Made by a program: the position numbers and the translations under genes. Positions 1-6,727 of a stretch of 13,252 nt of DNA are shown in pieces (the stretch's first letter is position 1; every line of letters begins with the position of its first letter). The notes below the pieces were generated by a model, which was given only the letters and a program-made list of their open reading frames with translations, did not search any database and was not told the DNA's origin. The stretch is from Flavobacterium sp. UBA807 (GTDB lineage: Bacteria; Bacteroidota; Bacteroidia; Flavobacteriales; Flavobacteriaceae): the NCBI GenBank assembly GCA_002296885.1, contig DBIH01000243.1, forward strand, positions 1 through 13,252, written 5' to 3'.

Positions 1-61
1 TAGTACTTAAATTTAACAAAAAATTAACATTTATCGTTTATTTACTGAAATTTTAAATAAA

Positions 62-92
62 AAAGCACCGTTTAGATTATAAACGGTGCTTT
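62..92 (-). terminator. Intrinsic terminator of the ankyrin-repeat gene
   Basis: A perfect 13-bp stem (62-74 with 80-92) encloses a 5-base loop. Read on the minus strand it lies 11 bases past the stop codon of the ankyrin gene and is followed by a T-rich tail. The opposite strand also has T residues after the stem, so it may act in both directions. Confidence 0.85.
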
Positions 93-103
93 AATTTTTA
101 GTC

Positions 104-478
104 TTAAGCTTGTCTTAAAAAGTCAACAGCTTCCTGAGATTTAGAAAGTTCTGCATATTTTAATGCATTGTTTCCTTTTCCGTCTTGAACGCTTTTGTCT
201 GCTCCGTTTTCCAGCAAAAATTTAATGATATCTACTTTATTGTAACGCGCTGCAAACATTAATGGGGTCAAACCATTTGAAGTTTCATTGACATCAGAGC
301 CATATTCAATGAATTTTTTAACTGCTGCTAAATCACCTTTTATGATAGCAGCACACAAAGGTGTGTTGCCATAATTTACAATTTCAGTTGAAGTTGTAAC
401 GGTTGGAACATTTGATGCTAATGAAACATTAGCGAAAGCCACTAAGGCAAGACCTGTAAAAATGATTGTTTTTTTCAT
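104..478 (-). CDS. Small exported ankyrin-repeat protein
   Basis: This 124-residue protein probably acts outside the cytoplasm as a small protein-binding scaffold. Residues 1-21 form a signal peptide (two lysines, a hydrophobic core, then S-L-A before Ser22). The rest is almost entirely ankyrin repeats: one begins at Gly37 (GNTPL), a second at Gly69 (GLTPL), and a degenerate third at Gly102 (GNNAL), ending in a helix at the C terminus. Two to three repeats is near the minimum for a folded ankyrin domain. The family is common in Bacteroidota, usually with unknown partners. The gene stands alone, with a terminator just downstream and a 109-base gap to the purC terminator upstream. The ATG at 478 is the only start that keeps the signal peptide. 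The partner is unknown. Confidence 0.85.
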   Translation of the reverse strand: MKKTIIFTGLALVAFANVSLASNVPTVTTSTEIVNYGNTPLCAAIIKGDLAAVKKFIEYGSDVNETSNGLTPLMFAARYNKVDIIKFLLENGADKSVQDGKGNNALKYAELSKSQEAVDFLRQA

Positions 479-522
479 GATGATAAATGATTAAATTGTT
501 ATTGATTGTCGATAAGACGATA

Positions 523-557
523 TGAACCTAATTTTCGTTACATCAATTAGTTGCAAA
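523..557 (-). promoter_or_regulatory. Weak candidate promoter for the ankyrin gene
   Basis: On the minus strand a TTTG (554-557) is followed after 23 bases by TAGGTTCA (523-530), which matches the Bacteroidota -7 box TAnnTTTG except at its last two bases. The predicted leader would be about 40 bases. The match is imperfect and the call is tentative. Confidence 0.3.
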
Positions 558-581
558 TAACATTTTTTTAACATTGGATAT

Positions 582-605
582 AAAAAAGCCACGCAAATGC
601 GTGGC
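582..605 (-). terminator. Intrinsic terminator of purC
   Basis: GCCACGCA (588-595) pairs with TGCGTGGC (598-605). On the minus strand this GC-rich hairpin is followed by a run of six T (582-587) and lies 25 bases beyond the purC stop codon. Confidence 0.85.
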
Positions 606-630
606 AAAAACACTTCTTGTTGTTAAGAGT

Positions 631-1578
631 TTACAATCTTAAAAACTCTAAAACATTTTTTTCTATTCGTTCGTTAATGTTTGAAATATCAGCTTTAATA
701 AATTTTTCGCCTAATATATTTTCATATAATTCAATATATCGCTCAGAAACACTGCCGATATATTCATCTGACATATATGGGATTTGCTGCCCTTCTTTTC
801 CCTGAAAACCCTTCTCAATAAGCCAACGTCTAACAAATTCTTTTGACAATTGTTTCTGTTCTTCTCCTTTATCCTGTCTTTCCTGATAACCATCGACGTA
901 AAAATATCTTGAAGAATCCGGCGTGTGGATTTCGTCAATCAATACAATTTTTCCATCCTTAGTTTTACCGAATTCATATTTAGTATCCACCAAAATTAAA
1001 CCTCTATTTGCTGCTATTTCAGTTCCACGCTGGTATAATGCTCTGGTATATTTTTCAAGAATTAAATAATCTTCTTCTGAAACTATATTACCTGCCAAAA
1101 TAGCTTCACGGGATATATCTTCATCATGGGCTCCAAAATTGGCCTTAGTTGTTGGTGTAATTATCGGCTTTGGAAATTTATCATTTTCTATTAGACCTTC
1201 AGGCATTGTAACACCACAAAGCATTCTTTTGCCTAAAGCATATTCACGTGCCGCGTGTCCGGAAAGATATCCCCGTATCACCATTTCAACTTTAAAAGGC
1301 TCGCAAAGATGTCCAATTGCTACGTTTGCGTCAGGAGTTGCAATGAGCCAGTTTGGAACAATGTCCTGCGTAAATTGCATGAATTTTGTTGCGATTTGAT
1401 TTAGAATTTGACCTTTATATGGAATCCCTTTGGGCAAAACGACATCAAAGGCTGAAAGTCTGTCAGTCGCAATCATTATCAGCAATTCGTCATTGATGTT
1501 GTAAACCTCCCGAACCTTACCTCTATAAACCGATTTTTGCCCAGGAAACTGGAAGTTTGTTGTAGTAATTGTATTCAT
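631..1578 (-). CDS. purC: Phosphoribosylaminoimidazole-succinocarboxamide synthase (SAICAR synthase)
   Basis: PurC catalyses the ATP-dependent joining of CAIR and L-aspartate to give SAICAR in cytoplasmic de novo purine synthesis. With the ATG at 1578 the protein has 315 residues. This is the long form shared with fungal Ade1, not the roughly 240-residue E. coli form. Visible signatures are YRGKVREVY (about 18-26), [15 protein letters not shown] (about 98-112), [11 protein letters not shown] (about 194-204) and [12 protein letters not shown] (about 215-226), which cover the nucleotide- and substrate-binding regions. An in-frame TTG 24 bases further upstream (1602) was rejected because it lies inside a TATATTTG promoter box. 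The gene appears to be a single transcription unit with its own promoter and terminator. No other purine gene is nearby, which is common in Bacteroidota. Confidence 0.96.
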   Translation of the reverse strand: MNTITTTNFQFPGQKSVYRGKVREVYNINDELLIMIATDRLSAFDVVLPKGIPYKGQILNQIATKFMQFTQDIVPNWLIATPDANVAIGHLCEPFKVEMVIRGYLSGHAAREYALGKRMLCGVTMPEGLIENDKFPKPIITPTTKANFGAHDEDISREAILAGNIVSEEDYLILEKYTRALYQRGTEIAANRGLILVDTKYEFGKTKDGKIVLIDEIHTPDSSRYFYVDGYQERQDKGEEQKQLSKEFVRRWLIEKGFQGKEGQQIPYMSDEYIGSVSERYIELYENILGEKFIKADISNINERIEKNVLEFLRL

Positions 1579-1599
1579 TGTGTTGTGTAGTTGTGGATG

Positions 1600-1607
1600 C
1601 AAATATA
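1600..1607 (-). promoter_or_regulatory. -7 promoter box of purC
   Basis: On the minus strand this reads TATATTTG, a full match to the Bacteroidota -7 consensus TAnnTTTG, 21 bases before the ATG. No convincing TTTG -33 element was found upstream. Transcription would start around 1593, giving a leader of about 15 bases. Confidence 0.6.
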
Positions 1608-1654
1608 CTAATTCGAAATGGGGAATTTCAGTTTATTTTTGATTGGTTTAAATA

Positions 1655-1684
1655 AAAAACCCTGTCAAAATTAACAGGGTTTTT
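1655..1684 (-). terminator. Terminator of the phoH/membrane-protein operon
   Basis: The stem (1655-1665 with 1674-1684, core ACCCTGT/ACAGGGT) has an 8-base loop and flanking A and T runs on both sides. It lies 15 bases past the stop of the small membrane gene. The symmetry would allow termination in either direction. Confidence 0.8.
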
Positions 1685-1699
1685 AAAATTAATTATTTC

Positions 1700-1921
1700 T
1701 CAATACTTACTTTTAAAAAACATGATCAGAACATTCCGCAAGACTGCGAATATTACCCCAAAAACAAACACAACAATAACAATCGCCAGGACGATTTCCC
1801 AAATAGGATGAATTGTAGTATTCCAACCCGGAATTAATGAGGTGAAAAAATCAATATTAAAATAAATCCACAACAGACTTATAAAAAATAAAAACCATAT
1901 TATTGATCTGCCCTTTTTCAT
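1700..1921 (-). CDS. Small two-helix membrane protein, unknown function
   Basis: The 73-residue protein has a basic N terminus (MKKGR), a hydrophobic segment at about 7-21 and a second, stronger one at about 40-63, ending in a short basic tail (KSKY). This suggests a hairpin in the inner membrane with both ends cytoplasmic. Its ATG directly abuts the TAG stop of phoH with no intervening base, so the two are almost certainly co-transcribed and probably translationally coupled. A terminator follows. I do not recognise a family or a function. The tight coupling to phoH is the only functional hint. Confidence 0.75.
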   Translation of the reverse strand: MKKGRSIIWFLFFISLLWIYFNIDFFTSLIPGWNTTIHPIWEIVLAIVIVVFVFGVIFAVLRNVLIMFFKSKY

Positions 1922-2875
1922 CTAGTAATCGTTATTCTCTATGCTTTTGTATGCGTCAATTACTTTTTTAACCAATCTGTGACGAACGATATCTTTATCA
2001 TCAAGGTAAATGATTCCGATTCCGTCAATATCTTTCAAAACAAGAATTGCTTCTTTTAATCCGGAAATTGTTCTTCTTGGTAAATCAACCTGACCGGGAT
2101 CACCCGTTATGATGAATTTTGCATTTTTACCCATACGAGTAAGGAACATTTTCATTTGTGAATGCGTGGTATTCTGGGCTTCATCCAAAATCACAAAAGC
2201 GTTATCCAACGTTCGCCCACGCATAAAAGCCAACGGTGCAATTTGGATTATCCCTTTCAGAATATAATCTTCCAAAGTTTGTGGCGGAATCATATCGCGC
2301 AATGCATCATATAATGGCTGCATATACGGATCGAGTTTTTCTTTCATATCACCCGGAAGGAATCCAAGGTTTTCACCTGCTTCTACAGCAGGACGTGTCA
2401 AAATGATTCTTTTTACTTGCTTTTCTTTTAAGGCTTTTACAGCCAACGCAACACCAGTATAAGTTTTTCCGGTTCCGGCCGGGCCTACGGCAAAAACCAT
2501 ATCGTTTTTATTTACATAATCAACCAGCTTTTGCTGATTAGGTGTCATCGCTTTGATAAGCTTTCCTCCTATTCCGTGCACCAAGATTTTATCACTATCA
2601 GGCATACGTTGCTCTTCCTGCGAATTGCTTTGTATAACTCTGTCAATAACGTTGTCATCAATATTGTTGTAACGCGTAAAATGCAACATTAGGCGGTTAA
2701 AACGGTTTTCGAACTCATCTAACTCTTCTTTCTCTCCGAAAGCTTTAAGGGTGGTGCCTCGGGCTACGATTTTGAGTTTAGGATAATACTTTTTGATTGT
2801 TTCAAGATGGGAGTCTTGAGCGCCCCAGAATTCTTTGGGAGCAATGTCGTGTAATTCAATGATACGTTCGTTCAA
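1922..2875 (-). CDS. phoH: PhoH-like P-loop ATPase
   Basis: The 317-residue cytoplasmic protein belongs to the PhoH/PhoL family, NTPases linked to RNA metabolism and stress responses. The N-terminal part (about 1-110) is the family's small KH-like region. The ATPase domain carries Walker A GPAGTGKT (131-138), the conserved stretch RPAVEAGENLGFLPGD (161-176), Walker B VILDEAQN (228-235) and the sensor motif TGDPGQVDLP (257-266), so it looks catalytically complete. Length is typical of the family. It starts at the ATG at 2875, about 46 bases after the predicted transcription start, and is followed without a gap by a small membrane-protein gene. It is divergent from the SAM-hydrolase-family gene. 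The family ATPase assignment is secure; the physiological substrate is not known from sequence. Confidence 0.95.
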   Translation of the reverse strand: MNERIIELHDIAPKEFWGAQDSHLETIKKYYPKLKIVARGTTLKAFGEKEELDEFENRFNRLMLHFTRYNNIDDNVIDRVIQSNSQEEQRMPDSDKILVHGIGGKLIKAMTPNQQKLVDYVNKNDMVFAVGPAGTGKTYTGVALAVKALKEKQVKRIILTRPAVEAGENLGFLPGDMKEKLDPYMQPLYDALRDMIPPQTLEDYILKGIIQIAPLAFMRGRTLDNAFVILDEAQNTTHSQMKMFLTRMGKNAKFIITGDPGQVDLPRRTISGLKEAILVLKDIDGIGIIYLDDKDIVRHRLVKKVIDAYKSIENNDY

Positions 2876-2927
2876 ATGCAGTAGTATTAAATTAAAATAA
2901 TTCGCTATATATTGTTAGCTTTGTACC

Positions 2928-2935
2928 CAAATTTA
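2928..2935 (-). promoter_or_regulatory. Candidate -7 promoter box of phoH
   Basis: The minus strand reads TAAATTTG, a full match to TAnnTTTG, about 53 bases before the phoH ATG. No TTTG sits at the right distance upstream, so only the -7 half is supported. Confidence 0.45.
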
Positions 2936-2959
2936 ATCAAATAAAAGGATAGGTTTTAC

Positions 2960-2967
2960 TATTTTTG
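2960..2967 (+). promoter_or_regulatory. -7 promoter box of the SAM-hydrolase-family gene
   Basis: TATTTTTG matches TAnnTTTG and lies 21 bases before the ATG at 2989, the same spacing as at purC. No -33 element is clear. It overlaps a TTG codon (2965) that could be mistaken for a start. Confidence 0.5.
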
Positions 2968-2988
2968 GTCCCAGTTATAAACAAATCT

Positions 2989-3819
2989 ATGTCAATAATT
3001 ACCTTAACTACCGATTACGGATTAAAAGACCACTTTGTCGGCGCTTTGAAAGGTAAGATATTATTGGAGTTCCCCGAAGCAACCATTATCGATATTTCAC
3101 ATAATGTCGACCCGTTCAACGTTTCTCAAGCGGCTTATATCATAGGCGCGGCTTATAGTAGTTTTCCAAGAGGAACTGTGCATCTGATTGGTGTTGACAT
3201 CGAAATTAATAAAGAAACTCCACAGCACATTGCTATGGAATGGAACGATCAGTACTTTGTTTGTGCTGATAATGGGATTTTGAGTATGCTCATTCAGAAG
3301 ATTGTGCCTCAAAAAATCGTAGCAATCAACATACATGACCGATTGCCTAACGAAGCTACTGAATTGGATGTATTTATAAAAGTCGCCTGTCATCTTGCCA
3401 AAGGCGGATTACTGAATGTTATCGGAAAAGAAATTAAAGCTATTAAAGAAGTTACCGAATTACAGCCTATTGTCAATGAAAACCAAATTAAAGGTTATGT
3501 GATTTATACTGATCATCTGGGTAATGTCGTAACTAACATTTCCAAGAAATTGTTTTTGGAAGCAGGTAAAAACAGACCTTATGAAATCACATTCAAAAAT
3601 AAAATCATCAAAACCATACTTCCAAAATATTCTGACATCGGAATTAGCGAGCAGTATCCGTTAAAGGATTATGAGGGACAAAAATTAGCGATATTCAACG
3701 AAGCCGGCTTTTTAGAGATTGCCATTTTCAGAAGCAATCCCGAAACTGTTGGTTCCGCCGCAAGTTTATTGGGCTTGAGTTACAGGGATGTCGTAACCAT
3801 CGATTTTAGAAATCAATAA
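2989..3819 (+). CDS. SAM hydrolase / SAM-dependent halogenase family protein (DUF62)
   Basis: The 276-residue protein belongs to the DUF62 family, whose characterised members either hydrolyse S-adenosylmethionine to adenosine and methionine or halogenate it. The N terminus LTTDYGLKDHFVGALKG (6-22), ADNGIL (93-98), DHLGNVVTNI (175-184) and FLEIAIF (241-247) follow the family plan of an N-terminal SAM-binding domain and a C-terminal beta domain. The ATG at 2989 places the conserved MSIITLTTDYG at the N terminus; a TTG at 2965 lies in the promoter box and was rejected. The Asp of GVD (Asp70) is present, but the Arg and His that complete the catalytic triad in archaeal hydrolases are not visible where expected. 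Hydrolase activity is therefore not certain. The small ABM-like gene follows 31 bases later in the same direction. Confidence 0.85.
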   Translation: MSIITLTTDYGLKDHFVGALKGKILLEFPEATIIDISHNVDPFNVSQAAYIIGAAYSSFPRGTVHLIGVDIEINKETPQHIAMEWNDQYFVCADNGILSMLIQKIVPQKIVAINIHDRLPNEATELDVFIKVACHLAKGGLLNVIGKEIKAIKEVTELQPIVNENQIKGYVIYTDHLGNVVTNISKKLFLEAGKNRPYEITFKNKIIKTILPKYSDIGISEQYPLKDYEGQKLAIFNEAGFLEIAIFRSNPETVGSAASLLGLSYRDVVTIDFRNQ

Positions 3820-3850
3820 ATAATAATTTCAGGATAATTGCGTTTATAAA

Positions 3851-4147
3851 ATGTTTATTAGAATAGTAAAAATGAGTTTTCATGAGGAGCATATTCCAAA
3901 ATTTTTGGAGAATTTTGACGTAATGAAAGAAAGAATACGCAGCGCCAAAGGCAATCGTTTCTTGGAATTATATCAGGACAAATACAATCCCTGCATATTT
4001 TTCACGTATAGCTTCTGGGAAACCGAAGATGATTTGGAAAATTACCGACGTTCCGAATTGTTTTATGATGTATGGACATTCACCAAAAAGCTATTCAATG
4101 AAAAACCTGAAGCTTGGAGCGTAGACAAGGTAACTTCGCTACCTTGA
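3851..4147 (+). CDS. Small ABM-like (dimeric alpha-beta barrel) protein
   Basis: This 98-residue soluble protein has the pattern of the antibiotic biosynthesis monooxygenase (ABM) / dimeric alpha-beta barrel superfamily: an opening strand (FIRIVKMSF), a long helix (about 11-32), a GNRFLELYQD strand, an IFFTYSFWETEDDLENYR strand-helix segment, and a C-terminal helix rich in aromatics. The superfamily includes monooxygenases and haem-degrading enzymes, but many members have no known activity and no catalytic residue can be singled out here. The ATG at 3851 is preferred; a second in-frame ATG at 3872 would remove the first strand. It may be co-transcribed with the DUF62 gene. Its stop codon runs directly into a heptanucleotide repeat array. 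Confidence 0.7.
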   Translation: MFIRIVKMSFHEEHIPKFLENFDVMKERIRSAKGNRFLELYQDKYNPCIFFTYSFWETEDDLENYRRSELFYDVWTFTKKLFNEKPEAWSVDKVTSLP

Positions 4148-4181
4148 ATTATGAATTATGAATTTTAAATTATGAATTAAT
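4147..4181 (+). repeat. AATTATG heptanucleotide tandem array
   Basis: Five 7-bp units follow one another: AATTATG, AATTATG, AATTTTA, AATTATG, AATTAAT. The first base overlaps the TGA stop of the preceding gene. It directly adjoins a second array with a different 7-bp unit. Confidence 0.8.
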
Positions 4182-4184
4182 TTA

Positions 4185-4243
4185 GTTGTCAGTTCAAACT
4201 TGTCTTAACCAACGACTAACAACTGACAACCGACAACCAAAAA
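4185..4243 (+). repeat. CNNACAA heptanucleotide array with inverted outer unit
   Basis: Units of 7 bp run from 4209: CCAACGA, CTAACAA, CTGACAA, CCGACAA, CCAAAAA. An inverted copy, GTTGTCAGTT (4185-4194), pairs perfectly with AACTGACAAC (4221-4230), so the transcript could form a 10-bp hairpin with a 26-base loop three units before the gldF start. The same unit family recurs twice inside mnmE. Confidence 0.8.
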
Positions 4244-4245
4244 AT

Positions 4246-4971
4246 ATGAAATCAATAGCATTACGTGAAATAAAATCCTTCTTCGGCTCGCCAATTGGCT
4301 ACCTCGTGATTGGAATATTTCTATTGCTCAACGGTTTGTTCCTTTGGGTTTTTGATGGCGAATACAACATTTTACAAAGCGGTTTTGCCGATTTGAGTCC
4401 GTTTTTTACTTTGGCTCCTTGGATTTTGATTTTCCTGATTCCGGCAGTAACGATGCGAAGTTTTTCGGATGAGAAAAAACAGGGTACCATCGAGTTATTG
4501 TTAACCAAACCTTTGTCACTCTGGCAGATTGTAAACGGAAAATTCCTTGGTTCCTTTTTGCTGATTGTGATTGCTCTGATTCCAACATTAGTTTATGTTT
4601 ACGTGATTAAAAGCCTGGACATGCCCGAAGGCAATATTGATATGGGAAGCACCATGGGTTCTTATTTTGGATTACTTTTTTTGGTTGCCGCCTATACTTC
4701 AATCGGAATTTTCACTTCGACCGTTTCAGAAAATCAGATTGTGGCATTTTTGCTTTCTGTGTTTTTATGTTTTTTGTTTTATTATGGGTTTGAAGGCATT
4801 TCAACCTATGCCAAAGGTTTCGAAGATGCCGTTGCCCGAATCGGAATGGATTACCATTTCAAAAGCATGTCACGTGGGGTTTTGGACACACGGGATATTT
4901 TATATTTCGTAAGCGTTGCCTTTTTGTTTTTGTCGTTCACTGTTTTTAAACTTAAATCCTTAAAATCATAA
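4246..4971 (+). CDS. gldF: Gliding-motility ABC transporter permease GldF
   Basis: GldF is the membrane permease that works with the ATPase GldA and with GldG in an ABC transporter linked to gliding motility in Flavobacterium johnsoniae. The 241-residue protein is an ABC-2 type permease with about six membrane segments (about 17-35, 54-71, 99-121, 137-158, 164-182, 216-235). The cytoplasmic stretch EKKQGTIELLLTKPLS (76-91) is typical of ABC-2 permeases and probably contacts the ATPase. The ATG at 4246 gives the expected MKSIALREIKSFFGSPIGY start; a GTG at 4186 would translate the heptanucleotide repeat and was rejected. The stop overlaps the gldG ATG by one base (TAATG). No gldA lies in the window, so the ATPase is encoded elsewhere. 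Confidence 0.93.
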   Translation: MKSIALREIKSFFGSPIGYLVIGIFLLLNGLFLWVFDGEYNILQSGFADLSPFFTLAPWILIFLIPAVTMRSFSDEKKQGTIELLLTKPLSLWQIVNGKFLGSFLLIVIALIPTLVYVYVIKSLDMPEGNIDMGSTMGSYFGLLFLVAAYTSIGIFTSTVSENQIVAFLLSVFLCFLFYYGFEGISTYAKGFEDAVARIGMDYHFKSMSRGVLDTRDILYFVSVAFLFLSFTVFKLKSLKS

Positions 4972-6659
4972 TGAACGCTACAAAGAACAACTTCAAAAAT
5001 ATAGCATTCACTATTGGTTTTATAGTGATTCTAAACATTGCCGGGCATTTTGTTTTCAAGCGTTTTGACCTTACTGCCGACAAACGATACACTCTTTCGC
5101 AAACGTCATTGAATATTGTTAGTGAAGTCAAAGAACCATTATACATTGATGTTTTTCTCGAAGGCGATTTCCCGGGTGAATTCAAGAAACTGCAAACAGA
5201 AACCCAGCAATTACTGGAAGAATTCAAATCGCAGAATTCCAATATCATATTTCAATTTGTCAATCCGTTAGAAGACGAAGACAACAAGGATAAAACCATG
5301 CAGTCTTTTATGGAACGCGGCATGACACCTGTGAATGTTACCGTAAACGACAAAGGACAACAAACTCAGGAAGTAGTTTTCCCATGGGCAGTTGCAACCT
5401 GTGGCAACCGTTCTGTAAAAGTGCCGTTATTAAAAAACATGATGGGTGCTTCGACCGCACAAAAAGTTGTGAGTTCGGTACAGCATTTAGAGTATGCCTT
5501 CTCGAATGCCATCAATACGGTTTCAAAAGCGAAGCAAAAGAAAGTGGCCGTTATTCAAGGGAATGGCGAGTTGCATGATGTTTTAATGGCTGACTTTATT
5601 AAATCCGTTAAGGACAATTATTACATCGGACCATTCACACTGGATTCAGTTGCCAAGAGTCCAAATAATACATTAAAATATCTTAAAAAATATGATCTGG
5701 CAATCATTGCCAAACCAACGGAAGCATTTTCAGATGAAGAAAAACAAGTCTTAGACCAGTTTGTCATTAATGGAGGAAAAACAATCTGGCTGGTTGATCA
5801 GGTAAATATGGAAATGGACAGTTTGTACAATGATTCCGGAACTAATCTGGCTTTCCCAAGAGATTTGAACCTGAACGATATGTTTTTCAAATATGGAGTC
5901 AGAATCCGTCCTGATTTGATTTTTGATTTACAAAACACGCCTATTGCTTTAGCAACCGGTGAGCAGGGAAGCGCCACGCAATACACACAATATCCTTGGT
6001 TTTATTCACCAATGATCTATCCGTCACAAAAAACAAAAAATCCGATTGTGAGTAATCTTGATGGCATCAAGTTCCAATTTGCCAGCCCAATTGAAGTGTT
6101 GAAAAACGACATCAAAAAAACAGTTTTACTCGAATCTTCAAAATATTCAAGGTTAATTGGTACTCCGGCTGAAGTCAGTTTAAAAATAGTTTCTGAGCGC
6201 CCTGACCAAAAGGATTTTGTCGGCACCGGAAATTATCCTGTCACTGTTTCTCTTGAGGGGCAATTCCATTCGGTGTTTGAAAACAGAGTTTTACCATTCA
6301 AAGACCCGACTTTTAAAACCAAAGGAAAAGTCAGTAAAATGATTGTCATTTCTGATGGTGATGTTATCAAAAACCAATTGGATAAAAACATGCAGCCATT
6401 GGAATTAGGCTATGACAAATGGACGAATAATTTTTATGCCAACAAGGAATTTATGCTGAATTGCGTTAATTATCTGTTAGACGATAACGGACTTATCAAC
6501 ATCAGAAGCAAGGAAGTAGATTTACCTATTCTGGACAAGGAAAAAGTCTATGCTTCCTATACACAATCGCAAGTCATAACTGTTGCAGTGCCAATTGTTA
6601 TACTCCTAATATTTGGCGTTGTGTTTACCATTTTGCGCAAGCGTAAATACAGCAAATAA
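4971..6659 (+). CDS. gldG: Gliding-motility ABC transporter component GldG
   Basis: GldG is the large accessory subunit of the GldAFG transporter and matches the ABC-type auxiliary family (ABC_transp_aux). In the 562-residue protein a membrane helix (about 10-29) is followed by a large domain of roughly 500 residues that should face the periplasm, and a second helix (about 532-554) precedes a basic tail (RKRKYSK). The segment FDLTADKRYTLSQTSLNIV (32-50) is characteristic of this family, and KKVAVIQGNGE (about 192-202) and GGKTIWLVDQV (about 270-280) look like strands of its Rossmann-like core. Translation is probably coupled to gldF through the TAATG overlap. No clear terminator follows before the dnaN promoter. 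Confidence 0.93.
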   Translation: MNATKNNFKNIAFTIGFIVILNIAGHFVFKRFDLTADKRYTLSQTSLNIVSEVKEPLYIDVFLEGDFPGEFKKLQTETQQLLEEFKSQNSNIIFQFVNPLEDEDNKDKTMQSFMERGMTPVNVTVNDKGQQTQEVVFPWAVATCGNRSVKVPLLKNMMGASTAQKVVSSVQHLEYAFSNAINTVSKAKQKKVAVIQGNGELHDVLMADFIKSVKDNYYIGPFTLDSVAKSPNNTLKYLKKYDLAIIAKPTEAFSDEEKQVLDQFVINGGKTIWLVDQVNMEMDSLYNDSGTNLAFPRDLNLNDMFFKYGVRIRPDLIFDLQNTPIALATGEQGSATQYTQYPWFYSPMIYPSQKTKNPIVSNLDGIKFQFASPIEVLKNDIKKTVLLESSKYSRLIGTPAEVSLKIVSERPDQKDFVGTGNYPVTVSLEGQFHSVFENRVLPFKDPTFKTKGKVSKMIVISDGDVIKNQLDKNMQPLELGYDKWTNNFYANKEFMLNCVNYLLDDNGLINIRSKEVDLPILDKEKVYASYTQSQVITVAVPIVILLIFGVVFTILRKRKYSK

Positions 6660-6676
6660 GTGTTAATAAAAAACTT

Positions 6677-6706
6677 TTTGAAATCCCTTTGTTTAAGATA
6701 TATTTG
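6677..6706 (+). promoter_or_regulatory. Promoter of dnaN
   Basis: TTTG (6677-6680), an 18-base spacer and TATATTTG (6699-6706) match the Bacteroidota -33/-7 consensus in full. Transcription should start near 6713, leaving a leader of about 15 bases before the dnaN ATG. This is the best promoter in the window. Confidence 0.75.
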
Positions 6707-6727
6707 TAAAAAATAAATAAAATTCGA

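Noticed and set aside
2954..2967. Shared 14-base TTTTACTATTTTTG at 2954-2967 and 11353-11366
   Set aside because: It is explained by two AT-rich promoter -7 boxes; length and composition make chance likely.
4147..4243. Heptamer arrays as a CRISPR or phage attachment site
   Set aside because: Units are contiguous 7-mers without spacers, and no cas or integrase gene is near.
4186..4245. GTG start 20 codons upstream of gldF
   Set aside because: It would translate the heptanucleotide array; the ATG at 4246 gives the family N terminus.
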